Assembly (NCBI RefSeq): GCF_000720475.1
Contig: NZ_JOAP01000009.1
Span: 86,467 to 150,466, forward strand
Length of the DNA stretch: 64,000 nt
Direction of reading: 5' to 3'
DNA from: Streptomyces aureocirculatus
GTDB taxonomy: Bacteria; Actinomycetota; Actinomycetes; Streptomycetales; Streptomycetaceae
The translations under genes and the position numbers were made by a program. Each line of letters begins with the position of its first letter. Positions within the stretch are counted from its first letter, which is position 1. This document shows, piece after piece, positions 43,454 to 52,906 of this stretch. A model generated the notes under the pieces. The model was not told the origin of the DNA, made no database searches, and saw nothing but the letters and a program-made list of their open reading frames with translations.

Positions 43454-44656
43454 TTATACGTGCGTCCCGTCAACGCCTTCTGAATTCCCGCGCCCTGCGG
43501 AGCCCCCGCCTCCGGCACCCGCCACCGCGTTCAACAACGCGGCGCCCCTTTCCGCGTCGTCCACCGACACCGCGAAGTTCTTTCCTTTGGCCCGGACGAC
43601 CAGGCAGGTACCGGCGCGCAGCATCACCGTGGTGCCGAGGCCGCTGAGGCGGTAGCCCCAGCCGCCGACCTGGGCCGGGGTGCGGTGTTCGGCGTGGGCC
43701 GACTCGATGTCGGCGGGGCGCCAGCGGCGGGCAGGCCTGCCGAAAGGACCGAAGGACACCCGCAGGCCCTCCTCGGTCACGAGGACCTGGACGGACGCGC
43801 AGCCCAGGGTCAGCACGGACACCACCGCCAACGGGGCGATCAGGGACCACAGCGGGTGCGTCACTCCGTACACCGTGAGGACGAGGGCGATCAGGGCTGC
43901 CGCGCCGGTCACCGCGGCGAGTGCCTGTAGCCAGGGGTTGGTGGCGCCCGCGAACCAGGCGACGCGCTGGTCGGGCGGTACGTCCGTACGCGGGGGCGGA
44001 GGCGGGAGCGGGCTCGGAAGCGGGCCCTGGCTCGAACGCGGGCCCGAGCGCGGCAGCGGCCCCGAGCGCGGCAGCGGGCCCGGTCCGGCACCCGCCCCCG
44101 CCCGCCCGCGCCACACCGCCGCCCCGGCCGCTCCCGCCGCCGCCCCGGCCACCAGCGCCCCCACCACCCACGGCGTCACGGACTCGGCGTCCCGCCAGTG
44201 GGCGTGGTCCAGGTTCGCCCGCACCACCGCCGCCTGGGCGCCGACCAGCGTGACTCCCATGGAGAGCAGCAGCGTGCCGCCCCAGGCGATCGGCGTCCGC
44301 AGACGGGCGACCGCGGTCCCCGCGACGACGGCCGTCCACACAAGGGCCGGGAACAGCGCCGCCGCCCACAGCGGCAGGGAACCGTCGGGGTGGCCCGAGG
44401 TACCCGACCAGTGCGTCGCCACCCGGCCCGGCAGCCGCCCGGCCGCCAGCAGGGGCAGCCCGAGCAACAGGAGCAGGACCCCCGCCGCCCACACGGCCCC
44501 GGCGACCCCGCCGCCGATTTTCCCTCGCTCCCCGCCGAGGTTTTCTCGCCCCCCGCCGAGGTTTTCTCGCTCCCCGCCGAGGTTTTCTCCCTCCCCGCCG
44601 AGGTTCTCGTGCCCGCCGGACGTCCCGGAGCCCGGCCCTCCCTTACCACCGCTCAT
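43454..44656 (-). CDS. DUF1648-type membrane protein
   Basis: The product is 400 residues, ATG 44656. The first hydrophobic block is followed by RVATHWSGTSGHPDGSLPLW, the DUF1648 signature (P/A-x-H-W), then several membrane segments, a Pro/Arg-rich loop and a C-terminal region (VLVTEEGLRVSFGPFGRPAR, MLRAGTCLVVRAKGKNFAVS) resembling a PH-like domain. DUF1648 proteins are often membrane sensors or immunity-like proteins near GntR regulators, but none is adjacent here. The N-terminal 45 residues are four ENLGGE/GR repeats coded by 21-bp tandem repeats (44524-44610), an odd expansion before the first membrane helix. Confidence 0.75.
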   Translation of the reverse strand: MSGGKGGPGSGTSGGHENLGGEGENLGGERENLGGGRENLGGERGKIGGGVAGAVWAAGVLLLLLGLPLLAAGRLPGRVATHWSGTSGHPDGSLPLWAAALFPALVWTAVVAGTAVARLRTPIAWGGTLLLSMGVTLVGAQAAVVRANLDHAHWRDAESVTPWVVGALVAGAAAGAAGAAVWRGRAGAGAGPGPLPRSGPLPRSGPRSSQGPLPSPLPPPPPRTDVPPDQRVAWFAGATNPWLQALAAVTGAAALIALVLTVYGVTHPLWSLIAPLAVVSVLTLGCASVQVLVTEEGLRVSFGPFGRPARRWRPADIESAHAEHRTPAQVGGWGYRLSGLGTTVMLRAGTCLVVRAKGKNFAVSVDDAERGAALLNAVAGAGGGGSAGRGNSEGVDGTHV

Positions 44657-44854
44657 ATGATCACCCTGATCAAGTCTATGAGGTCCGTCTCCGCGTACCC
44701 CAGGTGCACAACCTCCGGCGGCGGCGAGACACCCCGACCCGCCCGCACGGGCAACGCGCTCACCCCCTCGCGCAGTTCACGTCGCCCCGACTGTTACGCA
44801 CCGCTGACAGGCCGCCGCCCAACCGCCGCTCCCGCCGCCGCCCTCTCTTCGATC

Positions 44855-46780
44855 ATGCGGACACACGCGTCGATCATGCGGACACACGCGCAACGCGAGG
44901 GTGCACCAAAGGCCACGGCCCGGCGGCGTCGGCGGCGCCCTGTCGACTATCCGCGGCGGGGGCGGCGGGGCGTGCGGCGCTGGCTGCCGTCGTGGCGGCA
45001 GTGGCTCGGCGGCCTCCTGCTCGGCTTCGGCGCGGTCGCGGGGCTCCTCGGGTATGTGTACGTCACCGTGGACGTACCGGACGAGAACGCGGCGGCCCGG
45101 CGTGAGGCCAACGTGTACTACTGGGCCGACGGCACACAGATGGTGAGCATCGGCGCCGTGAACCGGCAGAACGTACCCCTTGAGGACATCCCGGAGTCCG
45201 TGCGGAACGCGGTGATCGCGGCGGAGAACGCCAGCTTCTACAGCGACTCGGGCGTCGACCCGCAAGGGCTCGGGCGGGCCGTGGTGAACATGGTGAAGGG
45301 GCAGGAGACGCAGGGCGGTTCCACCATCACGCAGCAGTACGTGAAGAACACCTATCTGTCGCAGGACCAGACCATGACGCGCAAGGTGCGGGAGTTCGTG
45401 ATCTCGTTGAAGGTGGACCAGCGCAAGAGCAAGGACGAGATCCTCCAGGGCTATCTGAACAGCAGTTGGTTCGGGCGGGGCGCCAACGGAGTGGAGGCCG
45501 CCGCACACGCCTACTACGGCATCCCGGCCCGGCAGCTCGACGCGAGCCAGGGCGCCCTCCTCGCCGCGCTCCTGAAGGGCGCGGAGCTGTACGACCCGTC
45601 GGTGAGCGCCGCCAACCACCGCCGCGCCGAGGCCCGCTGGTCCTGGATCCTGGACCGGCAGGTCGCGGTGGGGCGGATGAGCGCCAAGGAGCGGGCCCGG
45701 TACGAGAAGTTCCCCGAACCACTGAAGGAGTCCAGGTCCACGAGCCTGAGCGGGGACCACGGGCAGACCGGCTACCTCGTCGACGTCGCCAACAAGTACG
45801 TGCGCCAGCGCACCGCGCTCACCGACAAGGACCTCGCCCGGGGCGGCTACCGCATCCACACCACCTTCGACAAGCGCCGCGTCCACCGACTCGCCCGCGC
45901 CACCCGAAGCGTCCTCGACCGCCGCCTCCAACCCCGTGAGCGCGCCGACGACAAGGGCGTCCAGGTCGGTGCCGCCTCCGTGCGCACCCAGGACGGCGCG
46001 GTCCTCGCCCTGTACGGCGGCGCGGACGCCACCCGGCACTTCAGCAACAACGCCGACACCTCCGGCGTCCCCGTGGGCTCGGCGTTCAAGCCGTTCGTGC
46101 TCGCCGCCGCCCTCCAGGACGGCCTGCACGCCGACCGCGAGGGGCCCGGCGGCATGACGCCGGGTGAGGCGCTCGTGGAGGGCGGCAACGCCACGTACCG
46201 CGAACTCGGCGAGGAGGTCGGGCACCGCCGGGTAAGGGAGGTCGCGGTGGACGCCGGGATGCTGGGGCGGAGCATGGCGCGCCCCGACGAGTCGTTCCCG
46301 CTCGGTACGTCCACGCCGAGCGCCATCCGGCTCGCGAGCGCCTACGGCACGTTCGCGCGCGGCGGCCTCCAGCACGACCCGTACTCGGTGACGTCGGTGA
46401 CCAAGGACGGCGAGGCCGTCGGCGGCCTGGAGCCGCCCCGCACCCGGCGCGCCCTCGACCCGCGCGTCGCCGGGCAGGTCGACGCCGTGCTGCGGGACGC
46501 CGCCGACGACAGTCTCGGCCGCCTCACCTCCCGTGCCGGGCAGCCCGTCGCGGCCGGGCGCACCACCGCCCAGGACCGCTTCAGGTCGGCGTGGTTCGCC
46601 GGGTACACGCCGGAGGTCTCGACGGCGGTCACCCTCTTCCGTACCCGTCCGCGCGATCCGCTGCTCCAGCCGCTGTCCGGCGTCGGCGGCGAGAAGTCCC
46701 GGTACGGCAACGCCCTCACCGAACGGATCTGGCGGGACGCGCTGCTCGGCGTCGACCTTGCCCCGGGGGCGGGGCGTTGA
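44855..46780 (+). CDS. Class A penicillin-binding protein with degenerate transpeptidase motifs
   Basis: The product is about 641 residues from ATG 44855 (ATG 44876 is inside the second copy of a 21-bp direct repeat and is an alternative). It has an Arg-rich cytoplasmic tail, one membrane helix (about 50-70), and a glycosyltransferase 51 domain with the catalytic Glu (AAENASFYSDSGVDPQGLGR) and QGGSTITQQYVKN. The transpeptidase domain keeps S-x-x-K (GSAFKPF, Ser409/Lys412) but the expected S-x-N is GGN (443-445) and K-T-G-T is GRTTA (568-572). It probably polymerises glycan strands on the outer face of the membrane, with doubtful cross-linking activity. MerR follows in the same direction. Confidence 0.85.
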   Translation: MRTHASIMRTHAQREGAPKATARRRRRRPVDYPRRGRRGVRRWLPSWRQWLGGLLLGFGAVAGLLGYVYVTVDVPDENAAARREANVYYWADGTQMVSIGAVNRQNVPLEDIPESVRNAVIAAENASFYSDSGVDPQGLGRAVVNMVKGQETQGGSTITQQYVKNTYLSQDQTMTRKVREFVISLKVDQRKSKDEILQGYLNSSWFGRGANGVEAAAHAYYGIPARQLDASQGALLAALLKGAELYDPSVSAANHRRAEARWSWILDRQVAVGRMSAKERARYEKFPEPLKESRSTSLSGDHGQTGYLVDVANKYVRQRTALTDKDLARGGYRIHTTFDKRRVHRLARATRSVLDRRLQPRERADDKGVQVGAASVRTQDGAVLALYGGADATRHFSNNADTSGVPVGSAFKPFVLAAALQDGLHADREGPGGMTPGEALVEGGNATYRELGEEVGHRRVREVAVDAGMLGRSMARPDESFPLGTSTPSAIRLASAYGTFARGGLQHDPYSVTSVTKDGEAVGGLEPPRTRRALDPRVAGQVDAVLRDAADDSLGRLTSRAGQPVAAGRTTAQDRFRSAWFAGYTPEVSTAVTLFRTRPRDPLLQPLSGVGGEKSRYGNALTERIWRDALLGVDLAPGAGR

Positions 46781-46869
46781 CCTTGCCCCTGGGGCAGGGT
46801 CCAGAGTCGCCGCACCGGAGGCAGCCGCCTTCGGTGACCGGTGAACCGCCGGTCCCGGAGGATGACCTC

Positions 46870-47742
46870 GTGGACGAACTCCTGAGCATCGGCGCCTTCG
46901 CCGCCCGCACCCGGCTCTCCGCCAAGGCCCTGCGCCTGTACGACCGGCAGGGGCTGCTGCCCCCCGCGCACGTGGACGCCGCGACCGGCTACCGGTACTA
47001 CCGGCCCGAGCAGGTCGAACAGGCCCGTACCGTCGTGCTGCTGCGCCGCCTCGACATGCCGCTCGCGGACATCGCGGCGGTCGTCGGCCTCGACGGCGAG
47101 CGGGCGGCCGAGGCCGTCGGGGAGCACTGGGCCAGGATCGAGGAGCGGTTCGCCGCCCAGCGCACCCTCGTGGACTACCTCCGCGGCCGCCTGTCCCGAA
47201 GGAGCCCCGCCGTGTACGGCACGTTCGAGATCCACACCACCGACGTACCCGAGATGTTCGTGCTCAGCGAGCGCAGGCACGTCTTCACCGACGCCCTGCC
47301 CGCCTGGATCGACGCCTCCCTCGGCCGCCTGGAGAAGGCCGCCGCGGAGCTCTGCGGCGGCGTCACGGAGTCGCCGTTCGTGGTCTACCACGCCGAGGTC
47401 ACGGAGGACAGCGACGGCCCCGCCGAGGTGTGCGTGCCCGTCGCGGACCCGGCGGCGGCCCGCGAGTGGGCCGCCGGGCACGGGCGGCAGTGGGGCGTGC
47501 GGGCCCGCGTCGAGCCCGCTGCCCGGCTCGCGTACACCCGTATCACCAAGGCACAGGTCGTCTATCCGCAGATCATCGCCGCCTACGACGCCGTGGAGGA
47601 GTGGCTGGCCCGCGAGGGGCTCACACAGGCGGGGGCCTGCCGCGAGGTGTACTTCACGGATTGGGAGACGGCGGGCCCCGAGGACCAGGTGTGCGATGTG
47701 GCGTACCCCGTGGCACGGTCGGGGGCTGCCGTGAGCGAGTGA
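46870..47742 (+). CDS. MerR-family regulator with GyrI-like effector domain
   Basis: GTG 46870 follows GGAGG. The 290-residue protein has a MerR HTH (LSIGAFAARTRLSAKALRLY, ATGYRYYRPEQVEQARTVVL), a coiled-coil dimer helix, and a C-terminal GyrI/BmrR-like ligand domain from about 125 (EIHTTDVPEMFVLSERRHVF, then VCDVAYPV). Such proteins bind hydrophobic cations or drugs and activate efflux genes by DNA distortion. It starts 89 bp after the PBP gene, so some co-transcription is possible. No efflux gene is adjacent. Confidence 0.88.
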   Translation: MDELLSIGAFAARTRLSAKALRLYDRQGLLPPAHVDAATGYRYYRPEQVEQARTVVLLRRLDMPLADIAAVVGLDGERAAEAVGEHWARIEERFAAQRTLVDYLRGRLSRRSPAVYGTFEIHTTDVPEMFVLSERRHVFTDALPAWIDASLGRLEKAAAELCGGVTESPFVVYHAEVTEDSDGPAEVCVPVADPAAAREWAAGHGRQWGVRARVEPAARLAYTRITKAQVVYPQIIAAYDAVEEWLAREGLTQAGACREVYFTDWETAGPEDQVCDVAYPVARSGAAVSE

Positions 47743-47830
47743 TGCTCCGTCAACTCCCTTGCGGGTTTCCGCATTTCTCCTGCCGACTCGTCGGGGTCAA
47801 CGTTCTCGTACGCGTTTATCCTGATGCGCC

Positions 47831-50161
47831 ATGGAGTCCCGTGAGGGCGACGGCGACTCGTCCCTGCCGCCGCTGTTCGTCGCCCTGCCGCCGCAGCGTC
47901 CCGCCCGCGTGGTGCTGCCCCCCGAGAGTCCGGACCCCACGGTCCTGCCGGAGATCACCCTCCTGGACCGGGCGGTCTCGCGCGGCGACGACCCGGACGC
48001 CCTGAGAGGCCTGCCGCTGCCCCCCGACCGGCTGCTCGCCCGCCAGTACCGGGTGGTGCGGCCGCTCGGGTACGGCGGCATGGGCGAGGTCTATCTCGCG
48101 CTCGACACGAAGGTCGGGGGGCGCGAGGTGGCCATCAAGATCCTGCGCCCGGAGAACGGCGGACCCGAAGGACCCGCGCCGCATCCCGCGCCCGACTCCG
48201 CCGACCACCCGCTCGCCCGCGAACGGCAGGAACTCGTCGAGCTCAACCACGACGACATCATCCGGGTCTTCAACTACGGGCACCACCCGGACGTCGGTGA
48301 CTTCCTCGTCCTTCAGTACGTCGACGGGCCCACCCTCGAAGAGGTCCGCACCCGCGCCCTGCTGCACCCCGAGGAGTTCGGCGGCGCCCGCTTCTACGAG
48401 TTCGTGCTCGCCTACGGAGTGCGGTTCCTCGCCGGGCTCGCCTATCTGCACGCACCGGAGCGCGGCAAGGTGTACGGCGACCTGAAGCCGTCGAACGTCA
48501 TGCACGACGGGTCCACGACGAAGTTCATCGACGTCGGCAGCGTCCGGCGGGCGGGCGCGCCGGGCCTCACCACCGCGGACTACCGCGCCCCGACGGTCGG
48601 CCCGCGCGGCGAGTCCACCAGCGGCGACGACCTGTTCAGCCTCGGCGAGACCCTGCGCCACCTGTGCGGGCTCGACGACCTCGACGCGCTCGCGGACCTC
48701 TCCCCGCTCGCCGGTTCCGACGCCGTACCGGACGCGCGGTCGCCGCAGGTCCACGCCGCGCGCCGGATGACGGTGCCACTGCCGCCCGACGGGCTCGGGC
48801 TCGGCCTCTTCTCGCTCGCGCGGGTCCTGCGCCGCGCCACCCGCCCCGAACGCGCCGACCGGTTCGCCACGGCCCGCGAGATGGACGAGCAACTGCGCGG
48901 GGTGTTCCGCGAGATGCGTTCGCTGCGGCTGCGTACGGAGACCTTCGAACCGTCACCCCTGTTCCTCCAGTCCGCGTACGCCCTGGACGGCGGGCTCGGC
49001 TCGCCGCCACCGCCGCGGCAGTGGGCGGCGGAGGCGGCGCGGGGTGCGGGCGGCGGCGTGCCGGACGGGTACGGAGCCGGAGGGGACGGAAGGGACAGTG
49101 GGGACGGAGGGGACAGTGGGGACGGTGGGGCGGCCGTGCGGTACCCGGCTCCCGCGCCCGGGGACACCGCGCAGGAGCTGCCCGTCCCGCGCCCCGACCC
49201 CGACGACGCCCTCCACACCGGCCTGAGCCGGCTCGGCGACGACGATCCGGCCGCGCTCCTCCAGCACACCGCGGACTGGCCGGGCACCCCCGAGGTGGAG
49301 CTCCTGCGCTGCCGTCTGACGCTGCGGGTCGCGCTGCGCCCCGGCGCCCAGGTCCCGCCGCAACTGCACGACGCCGCCGTCGCCCTGGGCCGCGCCGAGG
49401 ACGCCATCGGCCCGACGGCGGCCCCGTACGACTGGCGGCTCGACTGGCACCGCGGCCTGCTCGCGCTCGCCGCCGACGACGTGCCGCGCGCCCGCGGCCA
49501 CTTCGACCGGGTGTACGCGGCCATCCCCGGCGAGTACGCGCCGAAGCTCGCCCTCGGCCACTGTGCCGAGCGGCTCGGCCGCCCGCGGGAGGCGCTCACG
49601 CTGTACGAGGGGGTGCGGATGCGCAATCCCTCGCTCGGCGGGGCGGCGTTCGGGGCGGCGCGGGCCCGGATCGCCCTCGGCGGGCCGCGGGCGCTCGCCC
49701 ACGCCGTGGAGGCGCTCGACGCGGTGGCGCAGCACTCCCGGCACCGCACCGCCGCGCGGGTCGCCGCGGTGCGGGTGTGCGCGGACCACGTGCGGGGCGG
49801 GGACGACCTGGCGGAGGTCGTGCGGCGGCTCGGGCGGTTGTTCTTCGCGCACGGGCTCACCGACGAGCAGGCGCGGCTGCGGATGCGGGCGCACGTCTGG
49901 GAGGGGGCGCGGGTCCTCCTCGGTACGGGGGCCGTCTCTGCCGGGCAACTGCGCGAAGTCGCCCGCGGGGCTGATGCGCGGTTGCGGTTCCCCGCCTCCG
50001 CGCGGCAGTTGCGGGTCGATCTGTCGGGGTTCTGGCTGGGGCTCGCCCAGCAGGCCGCGCGTGAGCCCGGCGGGGCCGGGGCCGCTGTCGCCGAGCTTCT
50101 GCTCGACCGGGCCTATGCCATCCGGCCCTTCGGGCTGCGTCATGCCCGGGGGGCACGGTGA
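47831..50161 (+). CDS. pknG: PknG-type Ser/Thr protein kinase with TPR domain
   Basis: The product is 776 residues. The kinase core runs about 75-345: glycine loop LGYGGMGEVYLA, Lys in VAIKIL (about 103), catalytic loop KVYGDLKPSNVMH in place of HRD, and DVG (FIDVGSVRR) in place of DFG. The atypical YGD and D-x-G and the closing ADRFATAREMDEQLRGVFREM are features of PknG. A Gly/Asp-rich linker follows, then a TPR-like C-terminus (HRGLLALAADDVPRARGHFD). The N-terminal CxxC rubredoxin module of mycobacterial PknG is absent. The stop overlaps the next start (GTGA). In Mycobacterium PknG adjusts glutamate metabolism in response to GlnX/GlnH; the same operon plan here supports an amino-acid or nutrient signal. 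Confidence 0.88.
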   Translation: MESREGDGDSSLPPLFVALPPQRPARVVLPPESPDPTVLPEITLLDRAVSRGDDPDALRGLPLPPDRLLARQYRVVRPLGYGGMGEVYLALDTKVGGREVAIKILRPENGGPEGPAPHPAPDSADHPLARERQELVELNHDDIIRVFNYGHHPDVGDFLVLQYVDGPTLEEVRTRALLHPEEFGGARFYEFVLAYGVRFLAGLAYLHAPERGKVYGDLKPSNVMHDGSTTKFIDVGSVRRAGAPGLTTADYRAPTVGPRGESTSGDDLFSLGETLRHLCGLDDLDALADLSPLAGSDAVPDARSPQVHAARRMTVPLPPDGLGLGLFSLARVLRRATRPERADRFATAREMDEQLRGVFREMRSLRLRTETFEPSPLFLQSAYALDGGLGSPPPPRQWAAEAARGAGGGVPDGYGAGGDGRDSGDGGDSGDGGAAVRYPAPAPGDTAQELPVPRPDPDDALHTGLSRLGDDDPAALLQHTADWPGTPEVELLRCRLTLRVALRPGAQVPPQLHDAAVALGRAEDAIGPTAAPYDWRLDWHRGLLALAADDVPRARGHFDRVYAAIPGEYAPKLALGHCAERLGRPREALTLYEGVRMRNPSLGGAAFGAARARIALGGPRALAHAVEALDAVAQHSRHRTAARVAAVRVCADHVRGGDDLAEVVRRLGRLFFAHGLTDEQARLRMRAHVWEGARVLLGTGAVSAGQLREVARGADARLRFPASARQLRVDLSGFWLGLAQQAAREPGGAGAAVAELLLDRAYAIRPFGLRHARGAR

Positions 50162-51396
50162 ACCCCTCCCCTCACACCACGGCTGCCCGGAGTCGGCGGG
50201 CCCGCATGAAGGGCGGGCGGGTCTGGCGGTGGGTGTGGGCCCCGGCGGTCCGGGGGAGCCGGAACCACGCCTATCTGCGGGAGCGGCTCGTGGTGCTTCC
50301 GCTGCTCACCGCTCTCACCTTCGCCCCCTTCGCCTGGGCGTACTCCTCCGTGCGTGACGACGCCGCGTACATCCAGGAGCGGGCCGCCCCCGCCCTCGGG
50401 GATCTGGCTGCCGCCCGGGTGTCGCTGGAGATCGCCGATCAGGAGGCGGGCGACAGCTTGCGGGCGGGACGGGCGGTCGAGCTCAGCGGGCTCAGTGAGC
50501 GGTACCGGACCCGGACCACGCGGGCCACCCAGCGTCTCAACCAGGTGGGCCGCAGCGGTGCCCTGTCGACCGCGGAGCGCCAGGACCTCGACGTGGTCGC
50601 GGGCCTGGTGGCCGACTACGGCACCTGGACGGCGTGGGCCCAGGCCAACGCCGCCGACCGCGCGCTGCGCGAGGCCGCCCTCGCGTACGCGCGCAGCATC
50701 CTGTGCTCGGCCCGCGAGGAGCCGCGCGGTACCGGGGAGGGCGGTGGCACCGGGGAGGGCGGCGGCACCGGGGAGGGCGGCGGCACCGGGGAGGGCGGCG
50801 GACCCGGGGGCCACCGTGGTTGCCGTCCCGTCACCGGCTCCGACGCCACCGCCGTCGTGGACCGCGTCACCGCCCTGGAACGCGCCCTACAGGGGCGGGT
50901 CGCGGGCCGGGCGGCCGTGGGCGCGGGCGTGCTCGCCGCGTTCGTCGTGTCCGGGGTCGCGTTCCTGCTCCTGGCGCACGGCAGTTGGCGCACCCAGGTG
51001 TTCCTGCACCGGCGCTTCCGGCTCTACGTCAGCGTGCCGCTGCTCGTCGCCGCCGTGCCGCTCCTCGCGCTGCCGCTGCTCGCGGCCGACGCCGTGCTCG
51101 TCCAGGAGGCGCAGGGCGACGCCGCGGCCACGGCCCGCGCGCTCTCGCACCGGACCTCCCCCGGGATCGAGAGCGCCGCCGAGAACGACCCGTTCCGTAC
51201 GCCGGGCCGGTATGTGATCGCCGCTCTTGAGGACGCCGTGGACCGCGAACTGGCCGACGGCCGCCTCGCCCTCCTCGACGGCGTGTCCGTGTGGGTGCTG
51301 CCCGCGGGCCTGCTGAGCGCCGCCCTCACCGGCGGCACGCTGCACGCGTACCGGCGCGAGTACGTCCGTCTCACCCGTACGGGAGCCGCCCCATGA
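50158..51396 (+). CDS. glnX: GlnX-like four-helix membrane sensor
   Basis: The product is 412 residues from GTG 50158, overlapping pknG by 4 bases. Four membrane segments are visible: near 45-65 (LVVLPLLTALTFAPFAWAY), 258-282, 293-315 and 375-395. Between the first two lies a large extracellular helical region interrupted by a GTGEGG repeat (15-bp tandem units, about 50730-50800). The plan and position match GlnX, the membrane partner linking a periplasmic binding protein to PknG. Sequence similarity cannot be judged by eye, so the name rests on topology and operon context. Confidence 0.72.
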   Translation: MNPSPHTTAARSRRARMKGGRVWRWVWAPAVRGSRNHAYLRERLVVLPLLTALTFAPFAWAYSSVRDDAAYIQERAAPALGDLAAARVSLEIADQEAGDSLRAGRAVELSGLSERYRTRTTRATQRLNQVGRSGALSTAERQDLDVVAGLVADYGTWTAWAQANAADRALREAALAYARSILCSAREEPRGTGEGGGTGEGGGTGEGGGTGEGGGPGGHRGCRPVTGSDATAVVDRVTALERALQGRVAGRAAVGAGVLAAFVVSGVAFLLLAHGSWRTQVFLHRRFRLYVSVPLLVAAVPLLALPLLAADAVLVQEAQGDAAATARALSHRTSPGIESAAENDPFRTPGRYVIAALEDAVDRELADGRLALLDGVSVWVLPAGLLSAALTGGTLHAYRREYVRLTRTGAAP

Positions 51397-52763
51397 GCAG
51401 GAAGGACCAGCGCCCCTCCAGTTGGGAGGAGCGCGGCCCGCGGGCCCGGCGGCGGCCGTCGCGCACCGCCGTCGTCTGCTGTCTGCTCCTCCTCGCCGCC
51501 GCCCTCACCGGCGGCTGCGCCGACGAGGACCGCGACACCCTGGTCGTCCTCGGGCCGTGGACCGGGCCCGAGGGCACGGCGTTCGAGGCGATGCTGCGGC
51601 GGCTCGACGACGGCACCGGCGAGACGTACACGTACAAGGGCACTCGCTCGCTGCGCGAGACCCTGGTGGCGCAACTGGAGGCCGGGGACCCGCCGGACGT
51701 CGCCGTCCTCAACAGCGTGGGCGAGCTGACCGAGTACGCCCGCGGCAACCGGCTGCAACCCCTGGACGCTCCGGGGCGGCCGCCGTGGGCGCCCCGCATC
51801 GAGGTGAACGGCGCCCCGCGCACGTACTGGGTGCCGCTGAAGGTGGATCTGAAGAGCCTGGTGTGGAGCAGGGCGGGTGCGGCGGGTGAGGAGCGGGGCG
51901 GCGGGCGGCCGCGGTGGTGCCTGGGGATGGCGTCGCAGGCCACGTCGGGCTGGCCGGGCACGGACTGGATCGAGGACCTGATCCTGCACCGCTCGGGCCC
52001 CGGCACGTACGCGCGCTGGGCCACGGGCCGCCTGAGCTGGCGCAGCCCCGAGGTGCGGGGCGCCTGGACGGCGTGGGCGCGACTGCTCGGGGAGCGGTCG
52101 CGGAAGTGGGTGGACCTCGCGCTCACCACTTCGTACGAGGGCACACCCGGCCCCGGTGGCGCTGCCGGGGCGGCCCCCCGGGGACTTCTGAACTCGCCGG
52201 AGCTGGACTGCACGCATGAACACCAGAGCGCCTTCATCCGCTATCTGTACGCGAACGCAAAGGGTGAAGGGGGCGGGCAGGCGGGCCGGGGCAGGGGTGT
52301 GCGGGTCGATCCGTCCGCCCGTTTCCTGCCGGGGCCCGCCGCCCATGACGACGCGTACGAGGTCGCGGGCGACATGGCGGCGGCCTTCGGCGACCGTCCC
52401 GCCGCCCGCGACCTTGTCGAACGTCTGTCCGGTTCCGAGGCGCGGCGGCTGTGGCACGCGGAGGCCGAACCGGCGCTGCGGCCGTTCTTCCCCGGCGCCG
52501 GTGACCCGCAGCCCACCGACCCCGGCGGGGGCCGGGCCGCCGCCGTGCTCACCGGCGAGGCGGCGACGCTGTGCTTCGACGCGTCGGACGCGATGCCGCC
52601 CGCCCTGCGGGACGCCTTCCACCGGGCTGTCCTGCACTACCTGCGCGACTCCGCCGCCGACCGCCTCGACACCCTCCTCGGCCAACTGGACACGGTCCGC
52701 GCGGAGACCGGTGGCAGTGCCCTGCCGCCCGGCGCCCTGTGCGCGCCCCCCTCGGACGGGTGA
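51393..52763 (+). CDS. Solute-binding lipoprotein of the PknG operon
   Basis: ATG 51393 overlaps the previous stop (ATGA). The 456-residue protein has a signal peptide and lipobox (LLLLAAALTGGC), so it is a membrane-anchored lipoprotein. The mature part begins like family 1 solute-binding proteins (LVVLGPWTGPEGTAFEAMLR, QLEAGDPPDVAVLNSVGELT). In mycobacteria the third operon member is GlnH, a smaller family 3 amino-acid binder; here a larger, probably family 1 protein takes its place. No permease genes are nearby, so it is likely a sensor subunit, not part of an importer. The ligand is unknown. Confidence 0.8.
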   Translation: MSRKDQRPSSWEERGPRARRRPSRTAVVCCLLLLAAALTGGCADEDRDTLVVLGPWTGPEGTAFEAMLRRLDDGTGETYTYKGTRSLRETLVAQLEAGDPPDVAVLNSVGELTEYARGNRLQPLDAPGRPPWAPRIEVNGAPRTYWVPLKVDLKSLVWSRAGAAGEERGGGRPRWCLGMASQATSGWPGTDWIEDLILHRSGPGTYARWATGRLSWRSPEVRGAWTAWARLLGERSRKWVDLALTTSYEGTPGPGGAAGAAPRGLLNSPELDCTHEHQSAFIRYLYANAKGEGGGQAGRGRGVRVDPSARFLPGPAAHDDAYEVAGDMAAAFGDRPAARDLVERLSGSEARRLWHAEAEPALRPFFPGAGDPQPTDPGGGRAAAVLTGEAATLCFDASDAMPPALRDAFHRAVLHYLRDSAADRLDTLLGQLDTVRAETGGSALPPGALCAPPSDG

Positions 52764-52906
52764 GGCGTCGGTGGTGCTGCGGTGACCGCCGTTCGACCCC
52801 ATACTGGCCAAGACCTGCCCTTGGGGTCGCTGTCTGCCAACCATTCCGCAGCGGTTAGCGTCTACTCCGAAGGAGTTGCCCCAGCCAGCCGAACGGATCG
52901 CCGCCC

